DNA of 64,000 nt from Marsupella aquatica (taxonomy: Eukaryota > Marchantiophyta), in the NCBI GenBank assembly GCA_973895155.1, contig OZ316898.1, positions 15,314,001-15,378,000 on the forward strand. The letters are read 5' to 3'. The notes beneath the pieces were generated by a model. The model did no database searches and was not told where the DNA came from. It saw nothing but the letters and a program-made list of their open reading frames with translations. Every line of letters starts with the position of its first letter. Positions within the stretch are counted from its first letter, which is position 1. The translations under genes and the position numbers were made by a program. Positions 11,910 through 24,039 of the stretch are shown here, piece by piece.

Positions 11910-12250
11910 GGTATTTAGACCCCATTAAACGACTATTCAGTACCGTATAGGACTTGGAAACGACTGGGAAGGACTCTAGTCCTTTATAGGACTGCGAGTC
12001 GTATGTTTTGTTACTATAATCAACTGAGTCCTTTATAGAACTGGTTTATAAGTCGTTTAATAGACTGGATTTTCAGTCTATTTTAGTCTTTGTGTGGGTA
12101 GCTTTGGTGAGTCGTTTTCAGTCTTTTATGGGCTGCGATGATGAGTCGTTGGGAACGACTAAAAAGGTTATGGAGGGTAGTCTTTAAATATACTTTGTGG
12201 GGTAAGTATAAGTCTTTCATGTCAACTGGATATGAGTGATGAAGACCCCA
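11910..12250. repeat. CACTA left subterminal repeat region
   Basis: Many short copies, in both orientations, of AGTCGTT/AACGACT, AGTCCTTTATAG and AGTCTTTTA-like motifs. Similar motifs (GAGTCGTTTC, TTAGTCCTATAAGG) occur just inside the right end. In En/Spm such clusters are the binding sites of the TNPA protein; that role is inferred here. Confidence 0.75.
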
Positions 12251-12717
12251 CTATACTACTTGGAATGAACTCACTCTTGTGCACAAATAACATATTGCAT
12301 TCATGTTTTATTGTGTACTTGGAATGAACTCACTCTATAAATTCACCATTCATCATGTTAACATTAGAATACATAGTTTCAGAAAGCCATCTTCTATACC
12401 ATGTACACTAATATGAATTCACAGATTCAAACTTCATAGACTACAAAGAAGGTCACAAAGTATTCCTCTATACCATACACACTAATACTGAAATGATAAA
12501 ATAGATTCAAGTATCATAGACAATCACCATAGAGCCATAGTTTGACATCAATCACTTGTTTCATACATACAGAATTCAGAAATATCAATGTCACACACAA
12601 CGTCTCCTTCATCCTCTTTACCAAATGGAAAAATTGGTACAAATATTTCTTGGATCTTTCCAAGGCAATGTCAAAATGTGACACAATTCACATGATTCTA
12701 TCTACACTTGCATTCAG

Positions 12718-15700
12718 TCACTGCAGACTAACACACTCTGATGGCCAGAGCACAAGAGATCCTACTGCATCTGCAATTATTTCCTGAGGTGGATCATCGT
12801 CTCTATTCGGAAATGGCAAATTACAATCAGATACAATCACTGTAGTCAACAACACTACTACATGGTCATCCGGGACCACTTTGCCATGGAATTTTGCATG
12901 ATCCGGTCGCAAAATGCCTGTACCCACACATACCTGCGAGTCATCCTCCCATGATAGAAGATTATGGACTGGCTCTACTGTGGCTATCACCTCCACCTTA
13001 CCCTGGCTGTTTTTCTTGGCTTTCCTGGGTGGCTTATACATGACATTATTCATACCTTGGTTGCGAGTCATGACTTTGGCACGAGTGTTTTGTGCTGGTG
13101 ATCGAGAATTGGCTACACTCTTCTTCAAAGAATCTGCATCCATATTTGACACTTCTGATTGTGTAGCAGGATTTCCCTACGACATCATCTCAGTATCTGC
13201 CAACATTGTACTTGCTTCAATTGAAGCATCTACAATCTTACTTGCATCCAATGTTGCTCCCAAGTTTCGACGTCGCTTCACCCTACTCCCACTTGGTTGA
13301 GAGTCTGTCAACTCTGAATCAACTACAATTCAGTGTCATGTCCAACATAAGTCAATCACTCATCACATGTGCTAAATGTACATGTCACCAACCACAAAGT
13401 TGTCACTATCTCCTTACCATTATGAACAACCTTCTTCCCCTTCTTTGCCATTGCCATATGCTCCATGTCTGCTTCTGTTGATCAATAAACACACCACAAT
13501 ATTCAGGTTGAATCTATTAACCACTGAATTGTTGCTCAACATTCATATAGAGGAATTTAAAGCATCAGCTTACCTGATATCTCCTTGGCTATGGTCACTG
13601 AGGCACTGGGCACATCTTCTTCATTATTGCTCTTTGAATCACCTGATACATCAATCATGATGTCACTTCAGATCCCAGTTCATCCAACCAGTTCTTACAG
13701 AAAAGATTACCTCCAACCGGCTTAAGCTTCACAAAACTCCATGCACTTTTCAAATGTAATGTACTGGATCATAGCAGGTTACCTGTCTCAGCAACCTTCT
13801 TGCCCTTCTGCTTACTGATTACAGGGTCCTTCTCTGCCTCCACTCTTCCTGCATTCAAACCATTCACTCAATTCATGAAAACTTACTTCTAACATTTGAA
13901 CATAGGACACAATGAACATTGGGCCGGTGTCATTTCCATACCTGTGTCAGATTTGCCAATTCCCTTTTTTGTTAACAAGGGCACACTTTGTACAATGTTG
14001 CCCTCATTGTTTGGTTGGGAACCACCCAATTTTTCAATCACAAGCTTGAAATTAGATTCCACTGATGCAAGAAGGTTCGCTACAGATGCCTCCACAATAT
14101 CCAAACGATCAGCCAATTTACTTTCCACTCGAGGGAGTCCACACTCTAATGACTTCAACCGTTCACACATCTCTGTGAGAGTTGTAACAGTTCCCTGTCA
14201 TAACACAGCTTACATATCTCAGATAACTGTCCCCAAGAACTGGTTGCTTACTTCCTACTACATTTCTTTCTGATGCTCAAGGCCAAATAGTCACAGAACA
14301 TACAGAATTACAACATAATCACCTGTTTGGAAGTCACACTTGTCACCTCACTCCTTTGTTTCATGAACTCCTCTCTCACTTCTTGTGCTGATGGTTCTTC
14401 ACCTGTCAATTTCTTCTGCAGTCCACATCAACATACATATGAATGAAACCAAGTGTTGATTGTCAATGAAAATGTAATAATGGTAGCAAGATGATAAGTT
14501 TGAGGCTTACTATCAGGCATGTCACTGCCTTACCAATTGTTCTTTCACTGGAGCATAACTTCCTCTCCCAGCCTGTGAAAGGTGTTTCACTTTGCCTCGA
14601 GCATTTGACATCAGTTCACTCTTGCTCTGTCCAGCCTCCGACATGAACCCTTTGATTAACTGTGTCCATTGATCCAGTTCCAATGATGGGGGTGGTGGCA
14701 TTCTCCTGTTAGAACCATTGTCTATCCACATCCTTTTCAACCTATGCCTCTCTTGTTTCAAAATCCTCATTGCATAATCTGATATGCAATCTTCAACTGG
14801 GCCCTTACCATCATTACCAACATAGTCCCACCGTTCAAGAATGTCCTTGCAGATAGCAGCCCAATCAGCTTTGTTCTGACTCCTAAACTCTGTAATGCTC
14901 AAATCTAACCAACGCAATACTTCTCCTCTTAGGTCAGAATGCCAACGGTTCTTACCATCACATGTGGGAGTTATCCAACCTTCGGAATTCACTTCTACTT
15001 TACCAAATTTGTTACTGTCTCCTGCCTTGGTACTCCCTGAAGCGCTACTAGGTGTCCCTCCACGGCCTGGTGTCCCCCCACGGCCTGGGGTCCCTCCACG
15101 GCCTGATCTCCCCCCACGGCCTGGATTGCATTGTCCAAACCTCCCTGGAGTCCCTGCACATTTACAGGATCCATTTACAGTCACTTACATTAGGTAAGTA
15201 TGAATCATAAATCCTGCTGCCAAATATACACTGGACTTCAGAGCAATTCTGCAATGACCAAGTTACCTCTCCCTTGGCGCATAGATGGTTCTGGACCACC
15301 TGTCCTATTGCTTTGTCTTGATGAATTAGGGCCGTTTCTCCCGCCTGTGAATGATTGCCGCCTATCTGAACGTGGATGGCCTTTGTTGTTTTCGTGATTG
15401 TCCCAATCAGAGTCTGCATACCAACAGGTACATGCCACACTCATGGACCTGTAAGATAAACTCTTTGCCTAGCTACACATCAGATAAGTCCATATTGAGC
15501 TAAATCTCTACTACCATCACAAAATCACTAGCACAAGGCACTTACTTGTCCAATCATCCTCCTCACCTTTCCATTGCCCTCTGTACCCGTCTCTACCACG
15601 CTCTGGGTGTTCATATTCATCCCATCCATCTTCTGCTCCATCATAGTCATCATCATAATTATCAGGCGTCCCTTGCCAATAACTCTGGCTCCTTCTAGGG

Positions 15701-15888
15701 TATGGATTATGTGATTTCTCTCTAGCTGCCCACCTACCTGGGACTTGATGAGGGCCCTGTGCATCCTGCATAGGTGCATTTTTCTGTGAGCCCCCTGCAT
15801 CTGGGTCTCCATCCATATCCAATCTTTCCTCTTCACCCCACTCTCCAAGCCCCATGTCTGTCTCCATGTCATCACCCTCTTCCCCCAT
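12718..15888 (-). CDS. TNP1/TNPA-like CACTA protein, multi-exon, with an in-frame stop
   Basis: Minus strand, inferred GT-AG exons: 15888-15546, 15413-15267, 15153-14534, 14415-14333, 14194-13942, small exons near 13848-13783, 13645-13574 and 13482-13428, last exon about 13313-12718. The N-terminus is acidic, followed by Gly-rich GRGGTPGRGG repeats and a Transposase_24-like region (WAAICKDILERWD to NARGKVKHLSQAGRGSY). A leucine-rich coiled segment comes next (exon at 14194). The C-terminus resembles TNP1 family PF03017 (VGTG..., LPFP, ADAVGSLVLWP). Such proteins bind CACTA subterminal repeats. A TAG near 13177-13179 lies in frame in the last exon unless a short intron removes it. Exon edges were judged by eye. 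Confidence 0.78.
15054..15128. repeat. Coding minisatellite in the TNP1-like gene
   Basis: About five copies of a 15-base unit (GTCCCTCCACGGCCT-like) encoding GRGGTP on the minus strand. It is a likely hotspot for length change within the frame. Confidence 0.75.
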
Positions 15889-16065
15889 AGCTTCTGCACA
15901 GCACCCACAACCAAACAGGGAGAATCAACACACTAAATTCAAAGTATCAATCAATTTCATGCATATCCAACTATCCTAAACATCATTCCAGGCAACAATT
16001 CCCGTTTTGTGACTCTATGCAGGTAGTCATCCTCAACCTCATACTTGCCAATCGCCAGCTGTTGC

Positions 16066-19000
16066 CTATTGCAAATCATCAACCTCATCATATTCCATTT
16101 GCCCAGGTTCATCATATGTCTCTCTCAATGTTAAGGGGATGTAGTCAGTCCCTACCCGAGTTGGAAGTACAGTCTCATGACTAGGATGCTCGAATGCAGC
16201 ATGGTCATCCAAACTAAACTCTACTTTACTTCCATCCATCCGCCTGTTCCGTGCTTGGCTATGGCATACCACCCTCCAGCCATGTGACTCCTCCACATCT
16301 GCAAAGAAAGCCTGTTCAACTTGGCTAGGGAAAACAAAAGGCTCAGACCATTCTGGTACTCTGGACCTAAAATTGGCCAACAAGAACCCATCATGATCAC
16401 ACTTCATGGTGGCCCTTGGTCTCTGCCACTCTGATTTCACCCATGATCCCTTCATCAATATCACTGGGACACTTGTGTTACCATAATTCAACACCCAAAT
16501 GTCGGTCAACTCCCCCACATAACCCATCTTCATCCACCCCCTCTGTTCTTCAGAGGTTCTCTGCTCAAACACAGAAATCAAACCACAATCATATGATACA
16601 CAATGGTCACCCTGCTCATCCCTCACTCGATAATGATTTCCATAAGCTCTCATCCGTTTGTAGGTCAGAATAGACAATCGTGGTGGCACAGATAGAAGAT
16701 ACAAATCCTTCTCCATATCTGGGTGATGTCTACTATGCTCTCGAATTGTCACCCGAATCCACTGCTTGAACTGTGGGAAGGGATCCTGCTGCCCAGAGTG
16801 TGCAGCTTTTTGCATATCATATTCCCTGCAATATGAGGTACAGGCATAGTTAGGTCTAAACAACACATGACAACCTAAGATCACCCTTGGAACAGACAAG
16901 AAGCATCACAACAAAGGCAAGTCAATTCAATCACTCACCTCCACCATGGTTGCATAGGCTCTGTGTTTGCCAGCACATATGAATGAGCCTTGTCTTGAAT
17001 CGCAACAGGCAGCTGAACAGCACGTCCCACACCTTCAACAACCTCGCCACTCACTCCATCATCTTCACCAGATTTCCAAACTCTTGTCATAGCTTCACCA
17101 GACCCAGCCATGTACTCTGTTAGGAATCCCAACGTCTCATCCTTAATGTACCCCAATGCCATGGAAGCCTCTGGCCTGTAGTATGTTCTCACATGACCTT
17201 TCAACAACTTCATGTATCGCTCCATAGGGTACATCCATCTGGTACTGACTGGCCCATATTGCCCTAGCTCTTCTACCACATGGATTAGGAGATGAGTCAT
17301 AACATCAAAGAAAGCAGGGGGGAAGTATATCTCCAAGTCATAGAGGACATAAGCAGCATCCTGCTTCAACTGCTCCAATCCTTGGGGATCCCATACTTTC
17401 ACACATATACGGCGAAATACATTGCACAGTCGAAGAATGACATTACGGACTGGTTTCTGCATGAGACCTCTGAGGCATAGGGGCAAAATGTGCTGCATCA
17501 ACACATGGTAGTCATGTGTTTTCATACTGCCAAGTTTATTCTTTGTAATATGCTTCTTGAAGGCACCAGCATAGCCAGAGGGCACTTTCAGACAGCTCAA
17601 TCTATACAAGAATGTCTTCCATTCATCCTGTGTGCACACATAGGGAGCTTGGAACTTGAGAAGTACATTGGGATTGCTTGCATGGGGCTTCAACCAAAGG
17701 TGAGGGCGAATCCCCTTCTGTTGCATATCAGCTCGAACTGCTCCTGTATCTTTCTCACCCGACAAGAACTTCAGCAAGCTCTCACAAATATTTTTCTCAA
17801 TGTGCATGACGTCCACATTGTGTTTGCTGGGCTCGAATTCCTGCACTCCACAAAGCAAAGAATTCAACAACAGAAACACTAATTAACCACATAGGAGGAT
17901 TGTAACCAACATCAATCCACCATTGCTCCAATCTAAAATTGCAATCATACAGGGGCTGGAGGCTAAGTACATTACCCTCCAGTACTCCAACTCCAAGTCC
18001 ATCAAGGTCTGTCTTTTCACACCGTGTTTCACCACTGGATCCTCAGGTTCTCGATCAGTGGCACTTCTCTTGTCCCAATCAGCCTTCCTGGCTGCCCACC
18101 TCAAGACTTGCTCTCTGGTGATCCTCTGTGGTGGGCCACGAAGCTCTGTTTTGTTGTTGAAGTGTGCAATTTGAGACCGTGTGTGCCTGTAAGGATGATC
18201 AACAGGCAGAAACCTTCTATGCCCCTGAAATTTCATACTGTGCAGGGCATGCGACCACTCACTTGTCACATTTTTCCCACATGGTGTGCACCCCACATAG
18301 CCCTTTGTCACTCGTCCAGATATGATGCCATGGCCTGGGTAATCTGCTATATCCAGCAAACAAATTGCATGCAGTCTAAAGGGGCTGGGTCGAAGAAGCC
18401 CCTTCAAAACATCATGGGTTATAACACCCCTTCTATCCACAAAGTCTTCCACTCTTCCACTGCTGGAGCCAACATGATATCTATGAATTGCTCGGTCACA
18501 AAAGCTGGTCCAGGGATTAACAGCACCATCATGACAAAAAACCTCTTTGTAGTCATCCATGGGGGAAGGTTGTAATTTAGCAGCGTAACCGGCCAACATG
18601 AGTAACGGTTGTTTTTGTCTCCAAATGGGTTTACTCCATCCAGTGATAGACCAAATCGAAAGTTCCGCTTCTCTGCAGCAAACTGTGGCCACCTCTCATC
18701 AACAAATTTCCAATGGTTGGAATCTCCAATGTGACACTGCAGGCCATCACTGCTCTTGTTATCAGGAGTCCATGTCATCAGCTTGGAAATGGCAGGGCAT
18801 CTAAACAGACGTTGTAGTCTAGGAATGAGAGGAAAATGACGAAGAACCTTGGCAGGGTGTGTACATTTCCCTACATTCTTGTACCTGTGCTTACCACAAT
18901 GAGGGCATGTCAATTTATCTGCATGCTCTTTGCGAAAGAGAACACACCCATCAGGGCATGCGTCAATAGACACATAGTTCAGCCCAAGGTTAGACATCAA

Positions 19001-19768
19001 TTTCCTAGCCTCGTACATATTTTTTGGAATTGAATTACCATCTGGTAACACATTTCGGCGCAGGAAGGTCAACAACTCTGTCACAAATATATTGGGAACA
19101 TTGTGATTGCCACAGATGTTCAACAACAACACGACAAAACCCAGCTTGGAGCAGTTCGACCCCTCGTAGATAGGAATGCAAGCTTCTTTGATGTGTTTTG
19201 GGCCCCCAAACACCCACTCCCTCTCTGCTGCACCTTCCCCAATGTCAAAGTCAGGTTCAGCTTGGCCGTCGCCAATGTGTGGCTGCGGTTCATTGTCCTC
19301 TTCTGATTCCACTATGTCGTAAAAAGTATCAAGGTCTTCAAAAATCTCTTGAACCATTCTTGGGACATCCATCCCACCGTCCTCAGTGACTGCCTCTGCA
19401 TCTCCATCTTGGTCATCCACATTCTCATGTTGGACCCCAGGACCATCCTCTGCACAGTCTATGTCCTGCTCTACGTAGTCTCTACGCCTAGCTGTATTAG
19501 AATCCACAAAGTCAGCTCTCCACTCTTCATCAGAGGAGTCTTCTTCTGCTGGTACATTCCAAACCCTCCACCGAGGGTGCCTTTCATGCCGCAGCAGGTG
19601 AAGGTGCACAGTGTTCAAACTCAACGACTTGAATCCTTGGCACTGTGTGCATGGGCATCTCATCCTCCTACTCCTACCTTGGGCGGCCCGGGCTTGTTCA
19701 CGCATCCACAATTTAGAATCATGATGCCTAATCCTAAATGGGTTGTGAAGAGGCAACCTTGGAGCCAT
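16066..19768 (-). CDS. CACTA transposase (Tnp2/TNPD type) with one frameshift
   Basis: ATG at 19768 (MAPRLPLHNPF). Order of domains: transposase-associated region with CPCTQCQGF...HLLRH; acidic linker; Tnp2 core with CPDGCVLFRKEH, CPHCGKHRY, GLSLDGVNPFG and SCWPVTLLNYNLPPWM; NVDVMHIEKN; DUF4218 (VSTRWMYPMERYMKLLKG, RPEASMALGY); DUF4216 (VSYDCGLISVFEQ, DIWVLNYG). Two introns with good GT-AG ends fit: 17975-17841, joining at an intact codon, and 16938-16826. A one-base frameshift near 18425 breaks the Tnp2 core; everything else is open. It would excise and insert the element in the nucleus. The TNP1-like gene lies directly downstream on the same strand, as in En/Spm-type elements. Confidence 0.92.
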
Positions 19769-20094
19769 CACTATACACACGCACTCAGCACCCTGTCATT
19801 TTATTATGCAAGTGAAAAATACACTTCCTGTTAAGGATTTCACCCCCAACTGTACTTGCCAAAATACGTAACGTTCCAAAAAAACAAAAAAACAAAAAAT
19901 ATAGGTGCCTGAGTCATGTACCTATTCTCAAGTGAATGAGACAAAATTCCTAAATGTTTGAGGGTGTCAACTCCTCCGCTGTCCTCACATGTACTGCCTC
20001 TGCACGTACATCCATGACCATATCAGAGTCCAATCATGTATAGTCATAGACACAGGTGCCAGGTGCGAGACCGGTGTGAGATGTCCTCATCTTA

Positions 20095-20628
20095 CTACCA
20101 CATCAAATACGGATACCAATCCTGTTGTCGATGCCACTCAGCCCTGAGGTACTCAGGCATGTACATTAAGTCATCAAGGTCTAAACCCTGCTCATGCCAT
20201 GGTGGTCTTCGATCCGTGCCTACAAGCAGTGGCAGCAGTGCCCTCCATGGTGCACATGTTGCTACCAAGTCCCTCCACTGGGTACTAATTAGTCTATATT
20301 TGCAGATATCTTGTGCGCCAGACACCACAAGAACCCTCGGCCAGACATGTGTAAGAACTATATCATCTGCCAAATCAGGCAACAAGGAACCACCTACAAC
20401 ATCGTGCTTGTCTAACTCATCTGCTGAAAAGTAAATGTCCTCTTCCGACTGTGCATCCTCATTCACCACAGCATTCACAACACATCCAAGGTCTGCAGGC
20501 ATTATCTCGGATGGAGCTACACTCTGTCTGGTTACCAATCCACACAAGTAAGCCCAAGCAGTAGCCATGCACGATGCAACCCGTAGGAGGACCCTACATA
20601 GGGCCTGACGGTCTGGAAGAGGCAGCAT
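20095..20628 (-). CDS. F-box-like protein carried in the CACTA element
   Basis: About 177 aa from the first in-frame ATG at 20628; the open frame extends to 20664 without an earlier ATG, so an upstream exon is possible. Residues 82-130 (SLLPDLADDIVLTHVW ... YRLISTQWRDLVATCAPWRAL) have the F-box pattern: Leu-Pro start, hydrophobic helix, then Ser-x-x-Trp-Arg-x-Leu. F-box proteins recruit targets to SCF ubiquitin ligases. No LRR, kelch or other substrate domain is visible, so it may be a captured fragment. It lies between the transposase and the BRCT gene, on the same strand. Confidence 0.6.
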   Translation of the reverse strand: MLPLPDRQALCRVLLRVASCMATAWAYLCGLVTRQSVAPSEIMPADLGCVVNAVVNEDAQSEEDIYFSADELDKHDVVGGSLLPDLADDIVLTHVWPRVLVVSGAQDICKYRLISTQWRDLVATCAPWRALLPLLVGTDRRPPWHEQGLDLDDLMYMPEYLRAEWHRQQDWYPYLMW

Positions 20629-20797
20629 ACCCACCAAAGTCTTCAGCCAAATAGAGCCCAGCAAGTAGATTCACAGTCACACCCCACGCAGCAGGAAACA
20701 ACAATCACTTCAACTGCGACCAACCATGACAAGATGAGTTAGTTCAAGGATCACATTTATTACAAAATTGTGTTTTATACAAAAATATGAGGGACTC

Positions 20798-21643
20798 CTA
20801 CTCCTCACTCTCTCCCACCTTTGCTAAGCATACATCTCCGCTGAATCTTGGAGGGCCAGGCCTCAAAAATATCAAAGTCCCAAGCTTCCCTCTAGCTGCT
20901 GATTCCAGAAGCCAATCAGGGGAAAGCACCCAAAGATTGTTGTTCATGACAAAATCACGCACTGTTGTCTTAAAGAATTTTCTGCATATTTTCATGTATG
21001 ACAGACCTACAACATGAGTGGAGGTTTCTGTTAGACTCTCCTCCACTGTCCCATCTAGCTCAACAACTATAGACTTGTACAGTCTGCACTTAGTCTCCCC
21101 AATTCCTTCTTCTGCAAATACCACACTGAACCCCTTCATAATGGTATTTCTCTCCTTGCCATGCTCATTCAATATAGCATCTGCACGCATAGGATGGTGT
21201 CCTATGTTGACAACAGGTCCATATTGGACAGAAGCAAAGTTGGGTTTCTCTGCCGCTGCTTCATAGGCTTCCTTTTCAGCCAAAGCCTCTGTAGTGGCCT
21301 CCTCACTCTCCCACAACTCATATTGCTCAGTACTCTGTACACACCTATGTTTAACAGAATCGGTCAGCCAAGAGACTTCAACTACTTTTAGACCTTGGTT
21401 GGTAATGGCAGAATCAATGAAGGACCATGACCACTTGTTCATCACATCCAGCCATGTCCCCACAACAACATGTGTAGTCTGTGGAGTGATGTCCTTGACT
21501 TCAGTCCCATGGAACTCTGAGAATCGTTTTTGTACGATTGGCCAACTCACTTGGGTGAACCCATAGTGGCCAGGAATCAAAATGGCTTTGATTCCAGCCA
21601 ACAGAGGCGGGTGGTCAACCTTTGTACGTTTCCTAGAGGCCAT
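20798..21643 (-). CDS. Tandem-BRCT protein carried in the CACTA element
   Basis: 281 aa, intact, ATG at 21643 (MASRKRTKVDHPP). BRCT 1 spans about residues 14-105 (LLAGIKAILIPG, TTHVVVG, VVEVSWLTDS with Trp92). BRCT 2 spans about 169-252 (MKGFSVVFAEEG, STHVVGL, WVLSPDWLLES with Trp244). Hydrophobic blocks and the conserved Trp are present in both, with a charged Ala/Glu linker between. BRCT pairs bind phosphopeptides in DNA repair and chromatin proteins. Nothing else (ligase, polymerase, RING) is attached. No stop or frameshift is seen, unlike most of the window, so it may still be under selection or be a recent capture. The host source gene is not identifiable by eye. Confidence 0.8.
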   Translation of the reverse strand: MASRKRTKVDHPPLLAGIKAILIPGHYGFTQVSWPIVQKRFSEFHGTEVKDITPQTTHVVVGTWLDVMNKWSWSFIDSAITNQGLKVVEVSWLTDSVKHRCVQSTEQYELWESEEATTEALAEKEAYEAAAEKPNFASVQYGPVVNIGHHPMRADAILNEHGKERNTIMKGFSVVFAEEGIGETKCRLYKSIVVELDGTVEESLTETSTHVVGLSYMKICRKFFKTTVRDFVMNNNLWVLSPDWLLESAARGKLGTLIFLRPGPPRFSGDVCLAKVGESEE

Positions 21644-21722
21644 GTACACACGGGCCACCTAATCACTGTAGACCGGAAGATAATGCGTTCACCTGATAAT
21701 CGGAGGGCCCTTAAAATGCTGC

Positions 21723-21730
21723 GTTTATAA
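21723..21730 (-). promoter_or_regulatory. Possible TATA box of the BRCT gene
   Basis: Minus-strand TTATAAAC about 80 bases before the ATG at 21643, a plausible plant core-promoter distance. Supported only by motif and position. Confidence 0.3.
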
Positions 21731-22241
21731 CTTGGTCCAGTCCAGTCGTCTGGTGAGTCTCTGCTCCGATTCCAAACGGGAGAAATATTGGGACAAACGT
21801 ACTAGACACCTGCAAGCATGCACCTCATAGTTTGAATATGTGCCTTCACAATATTGAAGGTGACAAGTGCAATTGTTTTGTGATGCCACATACAGATGTT
21901 GTAAATGGGCAGACATTCAATGAGAATACAAAATGTTGGTACACTTTAAGGGAATTCTCGCAAATTAAATAGCCTTGTAACTTATATGCTCATAATGAGA
22001 AGTCCTGATTTAATTTAAGCAGTGTCATGTAAGTCGTGATCAAAATGATTGCAGAGTTAAAAAAGTTCCTAGAAGGCTTAAGGGCAGTTTTTGAAGGCAT
22101 GTACCCAGGAACAAGTAATGAACTTAGGGTACTTGTTGCCTAAGCATCCTCTCCTACAGAGGTCCTTCTTCTCAAAATTGGAATGTCTGCAATCTCCAAG
22201 GTATCCACATCAGGTGCACTATGCATGTATATTATTCAGGT

Positions 22242-22922
22242 TCAAAGCCAAGAAATGTGATCTCTCATGGGAGTGTGCAAAGTAGGATCTATGGCATGGC
22301 GATGACAATAGAAGATCCATCGATCAACACCATGTGCAGAGTGATCATAGATGTGTCTGTCACAAGCATAGCCTTCTGCTTGACGCTCCTTCAAACAATG
22401 AAAGTGCCACATGGTGGGACACCTAACACAGTGGACTATGTCCACCCAGAAATCTTCATCGTGCTGACCACATGCCTTGCACTTATGAAGTGGGCAAGCT
22501 GTGGCAAGATCGGGCAAACATGAAAAACAAAAGAACCTCACACAATATCTGTCAGGGCATTTCCTAACAAGTGGTGGAGCATCAACAGAGCCCTCATAAG
22601 ACCCCAACTTCCCACACTGTGCACACTTAGCCTGCTTCTCCAAACAATCAGTGCACATCCAGCCTCCCTGGTGTGCTGACGGGAGGCCCACCCCTGGACA
22701 GTTGTTTTCTGCAGCAAGGTCAGACTCCAGGTTGAGGTAGAAATGCCTCATGCAAGGGCCCTCACATATGGCTAAGCCACCACCATCGTCACAAATGGCA
22801 CAACAATGAGCTGCCTTCTGGAAAATCTGACTTGCGGAGAAGTTACTACCATCTGGCCCAACTACACCTGTGTTGCTCACCTCTGTCCCCCACTTCTTGG
22901 CTCGGATTTTAGGGCGTGCCAT
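22242..22922 (-). CDS. EDM2-like PHD-finger protein carried in the CACTA element
   Basis: 226 aa, intact, ATG at 22922. Cys/His pattern: PHD 1 around residues 40-93 (CAICDDGGGLAICEGPC, then GGWMCTDC), PHD 2 around 100-151 (CAQCGKLGS, CPDRYCVRFFCFSCL, CPLHKCKAC), and a third Cys/His unit around 148-177 (CKACG, VHCVRCPTMWHFHCL). This order and spacing resemble the PHD region of plant EDM2, a chromatin reader that acts on intronic heterochromatin and TE-linked transcripts. The methyltransferase-like part of EDM2 is absent. The C-terminus after MRDHISWL is short, so it is either a captured fragment or the first exon of a longer gene. Same strand as its neighbours. Confidence 0.78.
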   Translation of the reverse strand: MARPKIRAKKWGTEVSNTGVVGPDGSNFSASQIFQKAAHCCAICDDGGGLAICEGPCMRHFYLNLESDLAAENNCPGVGLPSAHQGGWMCTDCLEKQAKCAQCGKLGSYEGSVDAPPLVRKCPDRYCVRFFCFSCLPDLATACPLHKCKACGQHDEDFWVDIVHCVRCPTMWHFHCLKERQAEGYACDRHIYDHSAHGVDRWIFYCHRHAIDPTLHTPMRDHISWL

Positions 22923-23541
22923 GCCTACGCATGAGACAGATAGTACAATTTAGCAGAGTGCATGGACAATACAATTTAGTGCAGTGTACAAAAAGTACAG
23001 TGTAGCATATAGACTAGAGTGGCAATTGCTACTGCAATGAAATGTTCACACACATGTGCAGAGTAGACATACTTTTTGGTTTGTTGAGCCCACACTAAAA
23101 ACTGATCCCCTCGTACAATAGCTCCACCTACACCTCAATTTTGTGGCTATGATTCACCAAAGGAGATCTGCAACAAGATTTAATGCATTTGAATCACATA
23201 TAACAGTCGTGACATGTAAAACAGACATTTTTTGAATAGGATTGGTATCAAGCAGTGTGATCAGGGTTGTAATTTATACATCCTAAATAGGCTATGATAG
23301 TGAATGAGACAAATAAGTTAGGCATAAATCACTTTTTCCAGGTTATCACATGGCCCATTAATTCCAGTCTTTGAAAGGAGACTTTTAAGTGAGCGTGCTA
23401 GCCTCTTAAATTAGGATATTGTACTTAGTGCAGCCATAATAGGATAAGTTATGTACTGTTGACCCTAAACCCTGGACCCAAAATTGGTCATAATTCAAAA
23501 TCTTAAGTAAATATCCTCTCTGTTCAAGTCAAAGTGTTAAG

Positions 23542-24039
23542 TTATAGGTCAATGGTCTCTGGTTTGTGCATGCGGTGTGACAAGTGGTCCTCTAGAGCGT
23601 GTGATCCAAACATGTGTAGACACCAAAGTGACCGGTGGTGGGGTCTGGGAGGGCAGGACAAGTGACATCGCCAGGCACTGCAGGATGGCGAGTGGTTCCA
23701 GATGATACATTGTGCTCTGTGAAAAAACCGACATCCAAGAGAACAGTCATCCAACTCTAGGCCAGAAGCCCTACAGGCAGGACAGTCATATTGGCAACTG
23801 TGCACACACCCTTGGGCCCTAATTTGTGGCGGGTCATGTACAAGAGACAGAAATACCAAGGATGTTGGGAAGGGTGGAGAAGCAGGTACAGGCCGGCTGT
23901 AGTTGTTCCTGGCAACAACTGGGTACTCAAAGTACCATGCAGACTGGGCTGGAAGGATCCCAAGTCTGACATACTCAAGGCGCAACATCTCTGCCTTGCG
24001 TGCAAGCCGCACATGTTCAGCGTTGCGGGTCCTCACCAT
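23542..24039 (-). CDS. Hypothetical protein in the CACTA element, Cys-rich C-terminal half
   Basis: Open frame of about 165 codons. The N-terminal third is basic (MVRTRNAEHVRLARKAEMLRLEYVRLG). The second half is rich in Cys and His (CVHSCQYDCPACRASG, CSLGCRFFHRAQC), which could be a zinc-binding region. I do not recognise the family. It is on the same strand as the PHD, BRCT and F-box genes and may be another captured piece or an exon of a larger gene. Confidence 0.4.
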   Translation of the reverse strand: MVRTRNAEHVRLARKAEMLRLEYVRLGILPAQSAWYFEYPVVARNNYSRPVPASPPFPTSLVFLSLVHDPPQIRAQGCVHSCQYDCPACRASGLELDDCSLGCRFFHRAQCIIWNHSPSCSAWRCHLSCPPRPHHRSLWCLHMFGSHALEDHLSHRMHKPETIDL

